The notes: generated from the sequence alone by a model not told the origin. Numbered from the stretch's first letter, positions 5,825 to 13,050 are shown. The stretch: 13,890 nucleotides of DNA from Candidatus Parvarchaeota archaeon (GCA_023378805.1 JAMCSQ010000037.1:1-13890); one strand, 5' to 3'. A program made the numbers and translations.

Positions 5825-6010
5825 TTAACGTTTAAACGTTTCGAATCCGACTTCCTTTTTGCTTATTTCTTTTTTATAGTTTTCATTGCTTACAACGTGG
5901 TTCATTACAGAAAAGGCACTGCTGCAGTAAAAACATTTTACTGTTTTAACTGAGGAGGTTTTCCGGTATTTGCCGCATTTTGGGCACTTCACAACCCTAT
6001 AAACTGTCAT
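5825..6010 (-). CDS. Small zinc-ribbon protein (DUF1922-like)
   Basis: A 61-residue protein begins MTVYRVVKCPKCGKYR. Two CxxC pairs (C9/C12 and C26/C29) separated by 13 residues form a zinc ribbon in which Arg and Lys surround the knuckles. Arrangement and length recall the small archaeal DUF1922 zinc ribbons, though the C-terminal tail (residues 40-61, Lys/Glu-rich) differs. The ATG overlaps the TGA of the MinD-like ATPase (ATGA), so the two are translationally coupled and may work together. Nucleic-acid or protein binding is plausible, but no function is established. It could also be a fragment of a larger zinc-ribbon family. Confidence 0.75.
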   Translation of the reverse strand: MTVYRVVKCPKCGKYRKTSSVKTVKCFYCSSAFSVMNHVVSNENYKKEISKKEVGFETFKR

Positions 6011-6726
6011 ATCTTAATTATTTGTCTAGATATGTTTATAATGTCTTTGGCTGCAATGCTTTTTTTAGATGACAAAACCATAGGTATGCCTTGCCTTAAC
6101 GCATTGTAAACTCCGTGGTCTTCTCTAATCTTCCAGATGTTGTTTATCTTTGTTATGTCTTTTATTTCGTTCTCAGTCATCTGTTCTTTTATCCGGTTGT
6201 TTACCTTGTTTACAACAAGCCCAATTATTTTTATTCCTGCTTCGTCCAATTCTTCCTTTAGTTTTTTTGCCTCTATTATTGAAGTTATATCCGGATTTGA
6301 GATTATTAGGCTGTTTGCTTCCTTTATAAGTTTTATAAAATCTATGTCATAAGAGGGTTTTGAGTCTATTATTATAAAATCGTATTTGTCTCTTAGCTGC
6401 TCTAAATATATATTTATGTTTATAAGCTTGTGTACCGAATTGTCCCGATCACTTTTTATGACTCTTGAAGGTAGAAGATGGAAATTTGTATTATCTCCCG
6501 TGTATATTGCTTCTTCTATCTTGGTTTTTTTATTTAATACATCTTCTAGCGAATATTTAAAGCCTACAAAGCCATAGTAAATCGCAACGTGTGGAGTTTC
6601 AAGGTTCGCGTCTATAAGTAGCGTTTTTTTGTTTAAGTTTGAGATTGCAGTAGCGATATTTACGGCTGTAGTCGTTTTTCCGACACCTCCTTTAGGGCTC
6701 ATGACCACTATAATTTTGGCTAGCAT
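6007..6726 (-). CDS. MinD/ParA-family P-loop ATPase
   Basis: The protein is a deviant Walker-A ATPase of the MinD/ParA group. It has KGGVGKTT at residues 12-19 with the signature Lys12, a switch I Asp at 39 (LLIDAN), Walker B at 117-121 (FIIID, then SKP) and NK at 173-174 for adenine recognition. Its 239 residues are normal for the family. The C-terminal stretch IINISRQIIKI is amphipathic and could act as a membrane-targeting helix as in MinD; that is inference. Members position proteins or DNA by ATP-driven dimerisation. The partner is not evident: there is no MinE, ParB or SMC-like gene here, only a coupled zinc ribbon downstream and a divergent TtuA-like gene. The start ATG at 6726 is 32 bp from the divergent gene. 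Confidence 0.9.
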   Translation of the reverse strand: MLAKIIVVMSPKGGVGKTTTAVNIATAISNLNKKTLLIDANLETPHVAIYYGFVGFKYSLEDVLNKKTKIEEAIYTGDNTNFHLLPSRVIKSDRDNSVHKLININIYLEQLRDKYDFIIIDSKPSYDIDFIKLIKEANSLIISNPDITSIIEAKKLKEELDEAGIKIIGLVVNKVNNRIKEQMTENEIKDITKINNIWKIREDHGVYNALRQGIPMVLSSKKSIAAKDIINISRQIIKI

Positions 6727-6758
6727 ATTAATAATAAAAGGTAGACTAATTAATATTT
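6727..6758. promoter_or_regulatory. 32-bp divergent promoter
   Basis: Only 32 AT-rich bases separate the starts of the MinD-like gene (minus) and the TtuA-like gene (plus). TTAATAATAAAAG (6728-6740) lies about 20-30 bp before the plus-strand ATG, and the minus-strand AAATATTAATT (about 6748-6758) is about 22-32 bp before the minus-strand ATG. Both messages are therefore probably leaderless and share this space. Confidence 0.45.
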
Positions 6759-7283
6759 ATGGATTCGTATAAAACCTGTGCAATATGTGGTAGAAAGGCA
6801 GTTTTTTACTCTGCGTATTTGAAACAAGAACTCTGCAAGAAACATTTTGAGAGAATGCTGATAAAAAGAGTAAGATCAAACATGAACTTGCATAAAATAA
6901 AAGAGTCAAGTTTTATTTTTGGAGATGAAAATAACTGTGGAAAGGAGTTCTTAAAATTCATGTTTAAGGACATGGATAGCAGTAGCGGAGAAAAGCTCTA
7001 TTCGTATACTTTGGAGGACTTTGCTGTCTGTGTAATGGAGTTTTTCCTTTTTCATAATCCTCCTGATAAAAAAATAGAGCAAAAGAATGGGTTTAGTCCA
7101 CTGTTTAACGTGTCAGAACATGAGATAATAAGCTTTTTCAAGTTAAAGAAAAAAGACATAGAGCATATAACCAGGAATGGAAAGGATGAATATGTGCTTA
7201 AATTTTTAACAGAGATAGAAGAAAGAAGACCCGGTGGTATGATCTCTCTTGTGAAGGCAGGAATAAAGCTAGGAATTATTTAA
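6759..7283 (+). CDS. TtuA-like protein lacking the PP-loop ATPase core
   Basis: The N-terminus (C7-x2-C10 ... C26-x2-H29, then KRVR at about 36-39) matches the N-terminal zinc finger of TtuA, the archaeal/Thermus thiolase that makes 2-thiouridine at tRNA position 54. The second half fits the end of the same family: LEDFAVCVMEFFLFHNP (about 86-102) resembles the NLDDxAQTxLMNxLRGD helix, PLFNVSEHEI (about 115-124) resembles its PLREIPEKEV, and FLTEIEERRPG (about 150-160) resembles its FLxELEExxPG. The SGGKDS PP-loop and the catalytic Cys region between them are missing, and so is the C-terminal zinc finger. At 174 residues it is about half the usual 300-odd. It cannot be an active adenylating thiolase, so it may be a pseudo-enzyme or tRNA-binding relic. 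The match is from memory and needs a profile search. Confidence 0.55.
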   Translation: MDSYKTCAICGRKAVFYSAYLKQELCKKHFERMLIKRVRSNMNLHKIKESSFIFGDENNCGKEFLKFMFKDMDSSSGEKLYSYTLEDFAVCVMEFFLFHNPPDKKIEQKNGFSPLFNVSEHEIISFFKLKKKDIEHITRNGKDEYVLKFLTEIEERRPGGMISLVKAGIKLGII

Positions 7284-7521
7284 GTCTGTAATATTTCTTG
7301 TTGACAGTGTTTCCCCAGCTGAAATTTCCTAGTTCATTCTTTGTTTCTACTGTGACCTTACTCTCCTTTAATGCAAGGTAAAGGTAATGATACACTAACC
7401 TGCTTGAAATTTTTCTTCCCCCTTTTTTTATTTCCTTAAATATTTCGTAGCCTGTTTTTCCTCCATTAGACAGTGTAGCAAGGATCTCTTCCATCAATTC
7501 TTTATCTATTTTTCTTACCAT
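7276..7521 (-). CDS. Winged helix-turn-helix DNA-binding protein (81 aa)
   Basis: The protein has the layout of a small archaeal winged helix: helix 1 at residues 5-18, then TGYEIFKEIKK (about 23-33) and the recognition helix SSRLVYHYLYLALKESKV (about 39-56), ending in a wing and a conserved-looking tail GNFSWGNTVNKKYYRL. From memory, the tail GN(Y/F)SWG and the KxYY ending recur in a family of archaeal wHTH proteins often annotated as hypothetical. It is the last gene of the secFD operon, 3 nt after the thioredoxin-fold gene, and its 3' end overlaps the convergent TtuA-like gene by 8 nt. A regulatory role is inferred; its target, possibly its own operon, is unknown. Confidence 0.75.
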   Translation of the reverse strand: MVRKIDKELMEEILATLSNGGKTGYEIFKEIKKGGRKISSRLVYHYLYLALKESKVTVETKNELGNFSWGNTVNKKYYRLK

Positions 7522-7524
7522 TTT

Positions 7525-8031
7525 TTAACTACACTGGGGCAGGGATTCATTTACGGAAAGGCATATATAATTTAATATCTCATTGTAAGCAGTTTCATTG
7601 TCTGTAAATCCTCCTACTTTATAGTATTTTCCGTTGAATACAATTAAAGGCACTTTGTTAACAGCTATTTGGTTGAAAAGTAATACAGCAGAATCAGGTA
7701 TGTTATTAGTTATATTATTATTATAAGCTGATATGTTGAATTTCCATGCGCAGAAATAGCCACTGTAAAAAGTGTTGTTTGACCAGAGGCCAAAAAGAGA
7801 AGTCACGTTTTGAAATGAATTAACCGTAGAAGCGCAGGTTCTGCAGTTATCTGCATAGTAAATAACAAATGACGGCATGTTTGGTGAGCAGAGCCCGGAC
7901 ATATTTAAATCAGCTTTGTGGAAGGAGTATAATCTATTTAGAGAGTAGTTCTGATAAAAAAAGAATATTGACAGCATTACCAATACAAGTATTATGGCTA
8001 AGTAAAGGTAGTATCTTGTTTTAGTTAGCAT
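7525..8031 (-). CDS. Membrane-anchored thioredoxin-fold protein (CRTC)
   Basis: After a membrane segment (residues about 8-26), the exterior part contains a thioredoxin-fold active-site stretch: FVIYYADNCRTCASTV with C63 and C66 at the start of the helix, then VPLIVFNGKYYKVGG with P128 as the expected cis-proline before the last beta strands. These are the two hallmarks of thiol-disulfide oxidoreductases of the DsbA/TlpA type. Other cysteines at 48, 94, 157 and 167 could be structural or a resolving pair. The protein is placed to act outside the membrane. The gene overlaps the preceding gene by 11 nt and lies in the secFD operon, so it could introduce or correct disulfides in Sec-exported Cys-rich proteins. 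Oxidase, isomerase and reductase activity cannot be told apart. Confidence 0.8.
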   Translation of the reverse strand: MLTKTRYYLYLAIILVLVMLSIFFFYQNYSLNRLYSFHKADLNMSGLCSPNMPSFVIYYADNCRTCASTVNSFQNVTSLFGLWSNNTFYSGYFCAWKFNISAYNNNITNNIPDSAVLLFNQIAVNKVPLIVFNGKYYKVGGFTDNETAYNEILNYICLSVNESLPQCS

Positions 8032-8914
8032 AGAATGATAGGTTTAAATTTTTCATTTCGCTGGAATTGCAGCTGTTTCTTTTGTTGACTATACATATGT
8101 TCGTGTAATTTCCTAGGCTCCTATACAGATAATTATAGCTGTTTGATGAAAAGTAATTTGGATCAACAACTAAATTGAATATTTTGGAATAACTGCATGA
8201 ACTTGCATTTATTAACCTATAAACCTGAAATTCGAAAGGGCTGTATACCCCCGTTTCATTTCCGTAATCCAGCATATTGCCGTTTCCATTGAGAACTATA
8301 TTTACAGTCATCTGTTTCATATCTAATATGGTATTTATCATATCACTAATGTTTGTGCTTTCATTGAAAAGCTTTAAATCATATTTTAATGGATCAGTAA
8401 TTGAGTAATTTTGAAGACCTGAATTTACTATCTCTGCATAATAGCTATCTGCCTGGGAATAAGAAAGATTAAACAATTGTTCTATCTGTGCAGGAGTCAT
8501 GCTTTCATTTATAACTTGGTAAAGCTGTTTTTCTGCGACACTGCAATTAGTATAATTTTCCACGCTGCACATAGAAATAAGTGTAATGTCTTTTAGTATA
8601 CTGTTGTATTCCTTTTGGAGTATGGTAGAATTCAAAGGTAAATACGGAAAGAAAGGTTCCATTTCATAGTCGCAACCGAATATAATCGAATTATTCGTCA
8701 GTCCTCCATAAAAATAGTACAGGTCTTTGTCTGATAGTCTGCTTAAATTTATATTGTAAGTAGAAAGAAAATTCTGGAGTTTTATGCTATTAGTTATGTT
8801 TTGTTGATTTATTACCGCTGGTTTAAATGGATAAACGTAAAGTATTGCAGTAAATGCAGCGAGCAATACTATCGTTACTAATAATACTTTAATGGTTGCA
8901 TCATTTTCCATCAT
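8021..8914 (-). CDS. Membrane-anchored exterior protein, unknown (297 aa)
   Basis: The family is not recognised. Residues about 9-29 form an N-terminal membrane segment (KVLLVTIVLLAAFTAILYVY), and the following 265 residues are predicted to be outside, with many N-x-S/T sequons and six cysteines, an even number. One stretch, TNICIVNKRNSC, recalls the C-terminal ICI pattern of the two large Cys-rich proteins at 929-3358. The gene starts at one of two adjacent ATGs (8914 or 8911), overlaps the GalT-like gene by 14 nt and the thioredoxin-fold gene by 11 nt. It is probably a client or partner of the CRTC protein next to it. No catalytic motif is visible. Confidence 0.78.
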   Translation of the reverse strand: MMENDATIKVLLVTIVLLAAFTAILYVYPFKPAVINQQNITNSIKLQNFLSTYNINLSRLSDKDLYYFYGGLTNNSIIFGCDYEMEPFFPYLPLNSTILQKEYNSILKDITLISMCSVENYTNCSVAEKQLYQVINESMTPAQIEQLFNLSYSQADSYYAEIVNSGLQNYSITDPLKYDLKLFNESTNISDMINTILDMKQMTVNIVLNGNGNMLDYGNETGVYSPFEFQVYRLINASSCSYSKIFNLVVDPNYFSSNSYNYLYRSLGNYTNICIVNKRNSCNSSEMKNLNLSFYAN

Positions 8915-9698
8915 TCATTTTTTCATTTATATTTTTTGCACTCTCTTCCGGGGAATAATTTATTCTGGTTATACCAAGTGCTTCTATTGGATCAGTTTCT
9001 CCCATAATCACTTCTATTTCGAAGTGGTCTGCGCCGGATTGCTTTATGTCAAATGTTATCTCTTTAGTAAGTTTTTTCATGATTTTTATGAGTAGATTGG
9101 CTATATCAAAAGCTATTACGCTGTCCAATTCCTCTATGGCCATGTGTTTTGTAGTTGTTATTCTGAGCAGTTCATTCTTTTTTGGAGAAAACGGCACATA
9201 TGCTTTTATGTTCTCTGTTTTGTAAACTTCTCTGTTTCCTATATAGTTCAGGCTTTCACATATATGGCATTTCTGTGCGGTTTGCAAGGGTATTGGAAGA
9301 ATTACCAGATCCCAGTAATCATGTCCATTTACATACCTGCTTACAGAGATATTTTTTCCTATTTCATAAGCCTTAAGTTCATTAAGCCTTTCGCTTATAA
9401 TAAGGAGCAGTTTTTCGATGTCATCGGCAGAATAGCCCGAAAAACTTGAAGAATGTTTGTCATTCTCTACGATCAGTTCTTCATACCCATGGGCATTTGA
9501 CCGTTTGAAGAACTTTCCGTCAAGCTGGTATCTGGAGGGTTGTATTCTGTCCTTCATTTCGTATACTCTTATATATCCCTTTTTGAATTCTATAGACTTT
9601 ATTGAACTTTCTGGCGGAAGGCATTCCCTACAACCGGTTTTTTCATTGCTTATCAGATCAAAAGCAAAATCTACCGGGTCAAGTCTAAATTCTTCCAT
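8901..9698 (-). CDS. GalT-like HIT-superfamily protein without the catalytic HPH
   Basis: With ATG at 9698 the protein is 265 residues. This start follows the SecD TAA by one nucleotide and has GAAGGA just ahead. A TTG at 9710 in the same frame would add four residues. The start MEEFRLDPV fits galactose-1-phosphate uridylyltransferase (ELRxDPV). CRECLPPE holds a zinc pair (C23, C26), NAHGYEELIVENDKH fits the GYHEVIVE strand, and CHICESL starts the second half (C144, C147) with its YVPF and KHM. The motif HPHxQ expected after the Gly-rich strand is replaced by GHDYWDLVILPIP, so the uridylylated histidine is missing; the C-terminal HLHIE appears as DHFEIE. Length is shorter than typical GalT. 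It is likely a divergent or inactive HIT-fold nucleotide-binding protein. Its place inside the secFD operon suggests an envelope or sugar-linked role. Confidence 0.7.
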   Translation of the reverse strand: MEEFRLDPVDFAFDLISNEKTGCRECLPPESSIKSIEFKKGYIRVYEMKDRIQPSRYQLDGKFFKRSNAHGYEELIVENDKHSSSFSGYSADDIEKLLLIISERLNELKAYEIGKNISVSRYVNGHDYWDLVILPIPLQTAQKCHICESLNYIGNREVYKTENIKAYVPFSPKKNELLRITTTKHMAIEELDSVIAFDIANLLIKIMKKLTKEITFDIKQSGADHFEIEVIMGETDPIEALGITRINYSPEESAKNINEKMNDGK

Positions 9699-9699
9699 T

Positions 9700-11277
9700 T
9701 TATCCTTCAATTTTTCCTATTATCTTTGCATATGCCGGCCTTGTAACCAGCAAACCTATCAAAGAAGCGAGTATTGTGGTAAGCGCAAATCCGGCAAACA
9801 GGCTTGCAGTTGAAAATAATAGCGGGAACATTATTGCTGCAAATGAAAAGAATGAGACGAATATTATAAAGAATGCTCTGCTTATCCTCTTCTTTGTGAC
9901 TGCATATTCAAGCTGCGAAGATCCTCTTCTCATCTCATCTGTTATTATTATCTGGTCATCAACGGATATTCCTATACTAGCGATTATACCGGCCATACTT
10001 GGTATATCCAAGGTCCAGTGTATAGCTGCTGCTACACCTATTACTATAAATATTTCTGTAATGCTTGTAAGAAGTATCAATGAAGAAATCTTATAATCTC
10101 TATACCTTAAGAATATGACTATACTTACCAGCAAAAATGCTATTAGCAATAGAATGTATATCTGGTTTATGAACTGGCTACCTGCCGTCGGCGAAACAGA
10201 GCTTATTGATATTATCTTTAATGGAACTGGAAGGCTGCCTGACTGCATCACGGCCTGAAGAGTTTTCATGTCAGTTGCTGCCTGTTGCTGGTCAACCCCC
10301 CCTCCTTCTATCGTTATTGCACCATTAAAGTTAGTAAGTATATTTTCAGAGATCAAAAGAGGCTGTCCTTGCTGTACTCCATTTAAGTACAGATGTATCC
10401 TTCTGTTGAAATATCCTGGGCTTGTAGTAGAAGGCTTAAGGGATTTCACTGCTAATTCAAAGTTCTTTGCTGCACCTGAAGCAAGTTGTATTCCAAACTG
10501 AAATTGGTAGCCATTAGATGCACTAGGAGTTTGATAAACTCCGAATGGGCAGCCTGAAGAAAGGCATACGTCCAATATGCTTTCGCTTGAATTGCTACTG
10601 TTGAATACTGTAAAGTTTCCTATAGTGGCGTAGAATTTACCTTGATTTTGAATCAACGACAAAGCCTGACTTTCTCCTATATTAGGCATGCTGACCATTA
10701 TGAATGACTTTCCTGAAAGGGCCTGTACGGTATTAACAGTCGTACCGCTTATTCCATATACATCAAGCCTTTTCGAAAGAGTCGTTTCCAGTTTAGATAG
10801 TATAGAAGTATTATAGTTTGTAGAATTTGGTACTACTTCTATCTGCGTTCCACCTATTATGTCCAGTCCGTAATTTAAGTGGGTGTATGGAATGTTCTGC
10901 GTTTGTATGGTTGATGAATTAAAGACGGTACCAGGCTCTACAAATATCTTTGTTGTATTACTTTCGAATAAATATGGAAATATCTCTTTCTCATAAGTAA
11001 TACTCAAAGAAGTGTTCACTATTGCAGATTTGTTTAGCTGGCTGTAAAACTGCTGTACATTGTGCACAGGCACACCGTCTACAGCCGTTATTACTGATCC
11101 AGTCTGCAGGCCTATAACGCCTCTTGAACTTAAATTTCCTATATAAGAGTTAACTGGCATGTAAACAACCTGCGCTCCGTTTACGTTTGTAATGTTTGGT
11201 TGTATAGCTAAGAAAGATACAACTACCAAAACAATCATCAGTATTATCCTCCAATCATAAAATATCGATTTTGCCAT
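9700..11277 (-). CDS. secD: Protein translocation subunit SecD with PDZ-like insertion
   Basis: SecD works with SecF at the Sec translocon, using the proton gradient to help proteins leave on the outer face. The first membrane segment is at residues about 9-25. GLDIIGGTQIEV (137-148) is the conserved GLDLxGG motif, LISENILTNFNGA (308-320) and SLPVPLKIIS (348-357) mark the end of the large exterior domain, and five membrane segments follow (about 370-515), including GIIASIGISVDDQIIITDE (430-448), the SecD signature. Residues about 50-97 contain GLQTGSVITAVDGVPVHN, which reads as a PDZ-like fold inserted before the GLD motif and is not usual in SecD. The gene starts one nucleotide after the SecF stop and one nucleotide separates it from the GalT-like ATG. 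Its C-terminus GKIEG is intact. Confidence 0.95.
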   Translation of the reverse strand: MAKSIFYDWRIILMIVLVVVSFLAIQPNITNVNGAQVVYMPVNSYIGNLSSRGVIGLQTGSVITAVDGVPVHNVQQFYSQLNKSAIVNTSLSITYEKEIFPYLFESNTTKIFVEPGTVFNSSTIQTQNIPYTHLNYGLDIIGGTQIEVVPNSTNYNTSILSKLETTLSKRLDVYGISGTTVNTVQALSGKSFIMVSMPNIGESQALSLIQNQGKFYATIGNFTVFNSSNSSESILDVCLSSGCPFGVYQTPSASNGYQFQFGIQLASGAAKNFELAVKSLKPSTTSPGYFNRRIHLYLNGVQQGQPLLISENILTNFNGAITIEGGGVDQQQAATDMKTLQAVMQSGSLPVPLKIISISSVSPTAGSQFINQIYILLLIAFLLVSIVIFLRYRDYKISSLILLTSITEIFIVIGVAAAIHWTLDIPSMAGIIASIGISVDDQIIITDEMRRGSSQLEYAVTKKRISRAFFIIFVSFFSFAAIMFPLLFSTASLFAGFALTTILASLIGLLVTRPAYAKIIGKIEG

Positions 11278-11278
11278 A

Positions 11279-12214
11279 TTATACTTTAGCCGGCTGCTTT
11301 TCTACCTCCTTGTATTTTAATCCATACAGCTGCGTAGAACCATTTAATATCCATACTGTAAAGTCATCGAATATTACACCTATTATAAGGATTATAGCTA
11401 TCTCATGCAATGTTGAATTTGTTGTTCCTAGGAAAAGTATAAGAAATGTTACCAAAGCAGCTCCATCCATTGTAAGCGATGTTTTTATTGTTTTTGTTAA
11501 ACGGTAGCGCATACTTGCTTCTTCTCTTTTTAGTATGTTTGTAGCTAAGATTATGTTTCTGTCAGCCGAATAACCCATTATCATGAGAATTCCGGCTATA
11601 GAAGCAGTTGAAAAGCTGAACCCAATTATGTCAAGAACTCCTATTATGTTTATTATATCACTTATTATACTTATCACGTTTGAAAACGCTTGCCATACGC
11701 TTCTGAAGTAGAACAAGGAAACGGCTGCTACAAGAATGAAAGCTATCCCTAAAAGAATGAAAGAACTGTAAAGAGAGCTTTGAGCTAGAGTTGCACTTAC
11801 ATAATCTACGCTTGAATCTTTGCCATTTACAGGTATTTTAAGTATTGTTGACAGACTACTCTCCAACAGCGTAGTATTCACATTCTTTCCAACAGTTATT
11901 GAATAACCTGTTATAGTATTAGTAAACGGGGCCTTTACAACGCTTACTGTAACTGTCTGCTTTAAATCTGTACCCAGTGAGCTTGCAATCAATGTCGGAG
12001 AAATGCTTTGATTCGTGCTTATTATTATGTTGGTTCCTCCCGCTAGTGATATTCCTTCATTGACAAGTTCTCCATGGACATGGTAATAATAACCTATAAA
12101 AGAAGCAAAGAATATGACGAATATTATGGGTATAAATATCATTTTTCTGTAGTTTTTCAGGTAATACTCAACTACATTGTCTATAGTTTTGCTTACCTTG
12201 TTTCGTATGCCCAT
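11279..12214 (-). CDS. secF: Protein translocation subunit SecF
   Basis: SecF pairs with SecD in the membrane. At 311 residues it is of normal length. The first membrane segment lies at about 24-42, and GISLAGGTNI (54-63) corresponds to GIDFTGG. VSATLAQSSL (139-148) precedes the membrane bundle (about 150-290), and IAGILMIMGYSADRNIIL (206-223) is the archaeal version of the signature IAALLxLIGYSVDxDILL, with Asp218 kept and Arg219 in place of the second acidic residue. It is the first gene of the operon, and secF before secD is the order usual in archaea. The ATG at 12214 follows a TATA-like TTAATAAAA about 21-29 bp upstream. Confidence 0.95.
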   Translation of the reverse strand: MGIRNKVSKTIDNVVEYYLKNYRKMIFIPIIFVIFFASFIGYYYHVHGELVNEGISLAGGTNIIISTNQSISPTLIASSLGTDLKQTVTVSVVKAPFTNTITGYSITVGKNVNTTLLESSLSTILKIPVNGKDSSVDYVSATLAQSSLYSSFILLGIAFILVAAVSLFYFRSVWQAFSNVISIISDIINIIGVLDIIGFSFSTASIAGILMIMGYSADRNIILATNILKREEASMRYRLTKTIKTSLTMDGAALVTFLILFLGTTNSTLHEIAIILIIGVIFDDFTVWILNGSTQLYGLKYKEVEKQPAKV

Positions 12215-12234
12215 AAAGAATCCATAACATCTGA

Positions 12235-12243
12235 TTTTATTAA
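12235..12243 (-). promoter_or_regulatory. Candidate TATA-like box of the secF operon
   Basis: Minus-strand TTAATAAAA lies 21-29 bp upstream of the secF ATG, suiting a leaderless message. CCTTTAAAAG at 12261-12270 is an alternative box that would give a short leader. Confidence 0.4.
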
Positions 12244-12280
12244 TTCTTAATGTATTTGGGCTTTTAAAGGCTTTTTGTCC

Positions 12281-13018
12281 TTATCTCTTGAAATAATACC
12301 TTTCGTACAGCGCCTTTACCTTTGCATTATCATTCAAATTATAATAGAGTTCAGACATGGCTCTTTTTAGAGGATTTTTCCAGGCATTCTTTCTCATTGA
12401 CATATTATAATTCATAAGAAACTCTTTATCTTCATTGTCAGTGCAGTAATCCCAAATATCATCTTTTAGCATGTAAATCTTGTATAAGTCTATTTTTTCA
12501 TCTTTATAGTTTCTATTCCTTTCTTGAATTATTCTTCTACCAATGTTCTTTGCTACTCTGTATCTTTCATTTTCTGTTAAGTGAGCCGCATTCAAAGAAA
12601 GTGAAAATCTTATTTCATCTAAATTATTTAGTATTTTATTTGAGTCTAGGGCATTGTAAGCTCTTTCAATCGTGTTTATCTTTTTTATTATGTTCTTTTT
12701 TCTATGATGCAGTAATTCATCTGCCTTTATGGTTTCTATCTCGACTATCTCGCATATTCTTTTTCCATTGTCATTGTAAAGCAGAATAAGGTCTGCGTTC
12801 CATTTGTCCGTTTTTAGTTTTCCCTTGTCTTTTTCGTTAAGCGAATGATTCATCTTTTTTCTGTATATCTGCAGTGGATATTCGGCATCCGCATAATCTA
12901 TCTCCCTTCTTTTTTCTATGTAAGAAAAAGTGGAAACCTGCATAAGTTTATGCAGAATAGATGGATTATTATCTATTGTATTCTCTATTAATAATTCCTC
13001 AAGTCTTCTTTCCCCCAC
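12281..13018 (-). CDS. Uncharacterised protein, possible PD-(D/E)xK-type nuclease fold
   Basis: The family is not recognised. The 245-residue soluble protein is basic and charged with no membrane segment. Residues 72-97 read KWNADLILLYNDNGKR, then ICEIVEIET, an Asp-beta-hairpin-Glu-x-x-Glu-x-Glu arrangement (D76, E90, E93, E95) that resembles the core of PD-(D/E)xK nuclease-like folds. It is followed by a Lys/His-rich helix HHRKKNIIKKINTIE (about 104-118). This is a structural suggestion only; a clear ExK lysine is not visible. The start is GTG at 13018: an ATG at 13020 is out of frame and no in-frame ATG is closer. The gene is divergent from the pilin-like gene at 13070 and ends 67 nt before secF, which has its own promoter. 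Confidence 0.6.
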   Translation of the reverse strand: MGERRLEELLIENTIDNNPSILHKLMQVSTFSYIEKRREIDYADAEYPLQIYRKKMNHSLNEKDKGKLKTDKWNADLILLYNDNGKRICEIVEIETIKADELLHHRKKNIIKKINTIERAYNALDSNKILNNLDEIRFSLSLNAAHLTENERYRVAKNIGRRIIQERNRNYKDEKIDLYKIYMLKDDIWDYCTDNEDKEFLMNYNMSMRKNAWKNPLKRAMSELYYNLNDNAKVKALYERYYFKR

Positions 13019-13038
13019 ATTTAAGTTAGACAGGAAAT

Positions 13039-13050
13039 AGTATAAATATT
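13039..13050. promoter_or_regulatory. TATA-like box midway between divergent starts
   Basis: AGTATAAATATT sits in the middle of the 51-bp gap. On the plus strand TATAAATA (13041-13048) is 22-29 bp before the ATG at 13070. On the minus strand, TATTTATA is 23-30 bp before the GTG at 13018. A single quasi-symmetric box could thus serve both genes as leaderless messages. Two overlapping boxes are equally possible. Confidence 0.5.

Noticed and set aside
5700..5990. A plus-strand frame from about 5718 reading DLTQCRQAAKEW and onward, behind a TATA-like box at 5764-5775
   Set aside because: It has no convincing start codon, resembles no family I know, and its second half is only the antisense of the zinc-ribbon gene.
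9699..9710. TTG at 9710 as the start of the GalT-like protein
   Set aside because: It adds only four residues and overlaps SecD; the ATG at 9698 has GAAGGA ahead and the same 1-nt spacing as secF-secD. It is not excluded.
8892..9813. Several plus-strand frames of 64-118 codons opposite the GalT-like and SecD genes
   Set aside because: They are antisense shadows of well-identified proteins, rich in Phe, Ser and Cys as expected for reverse frames.
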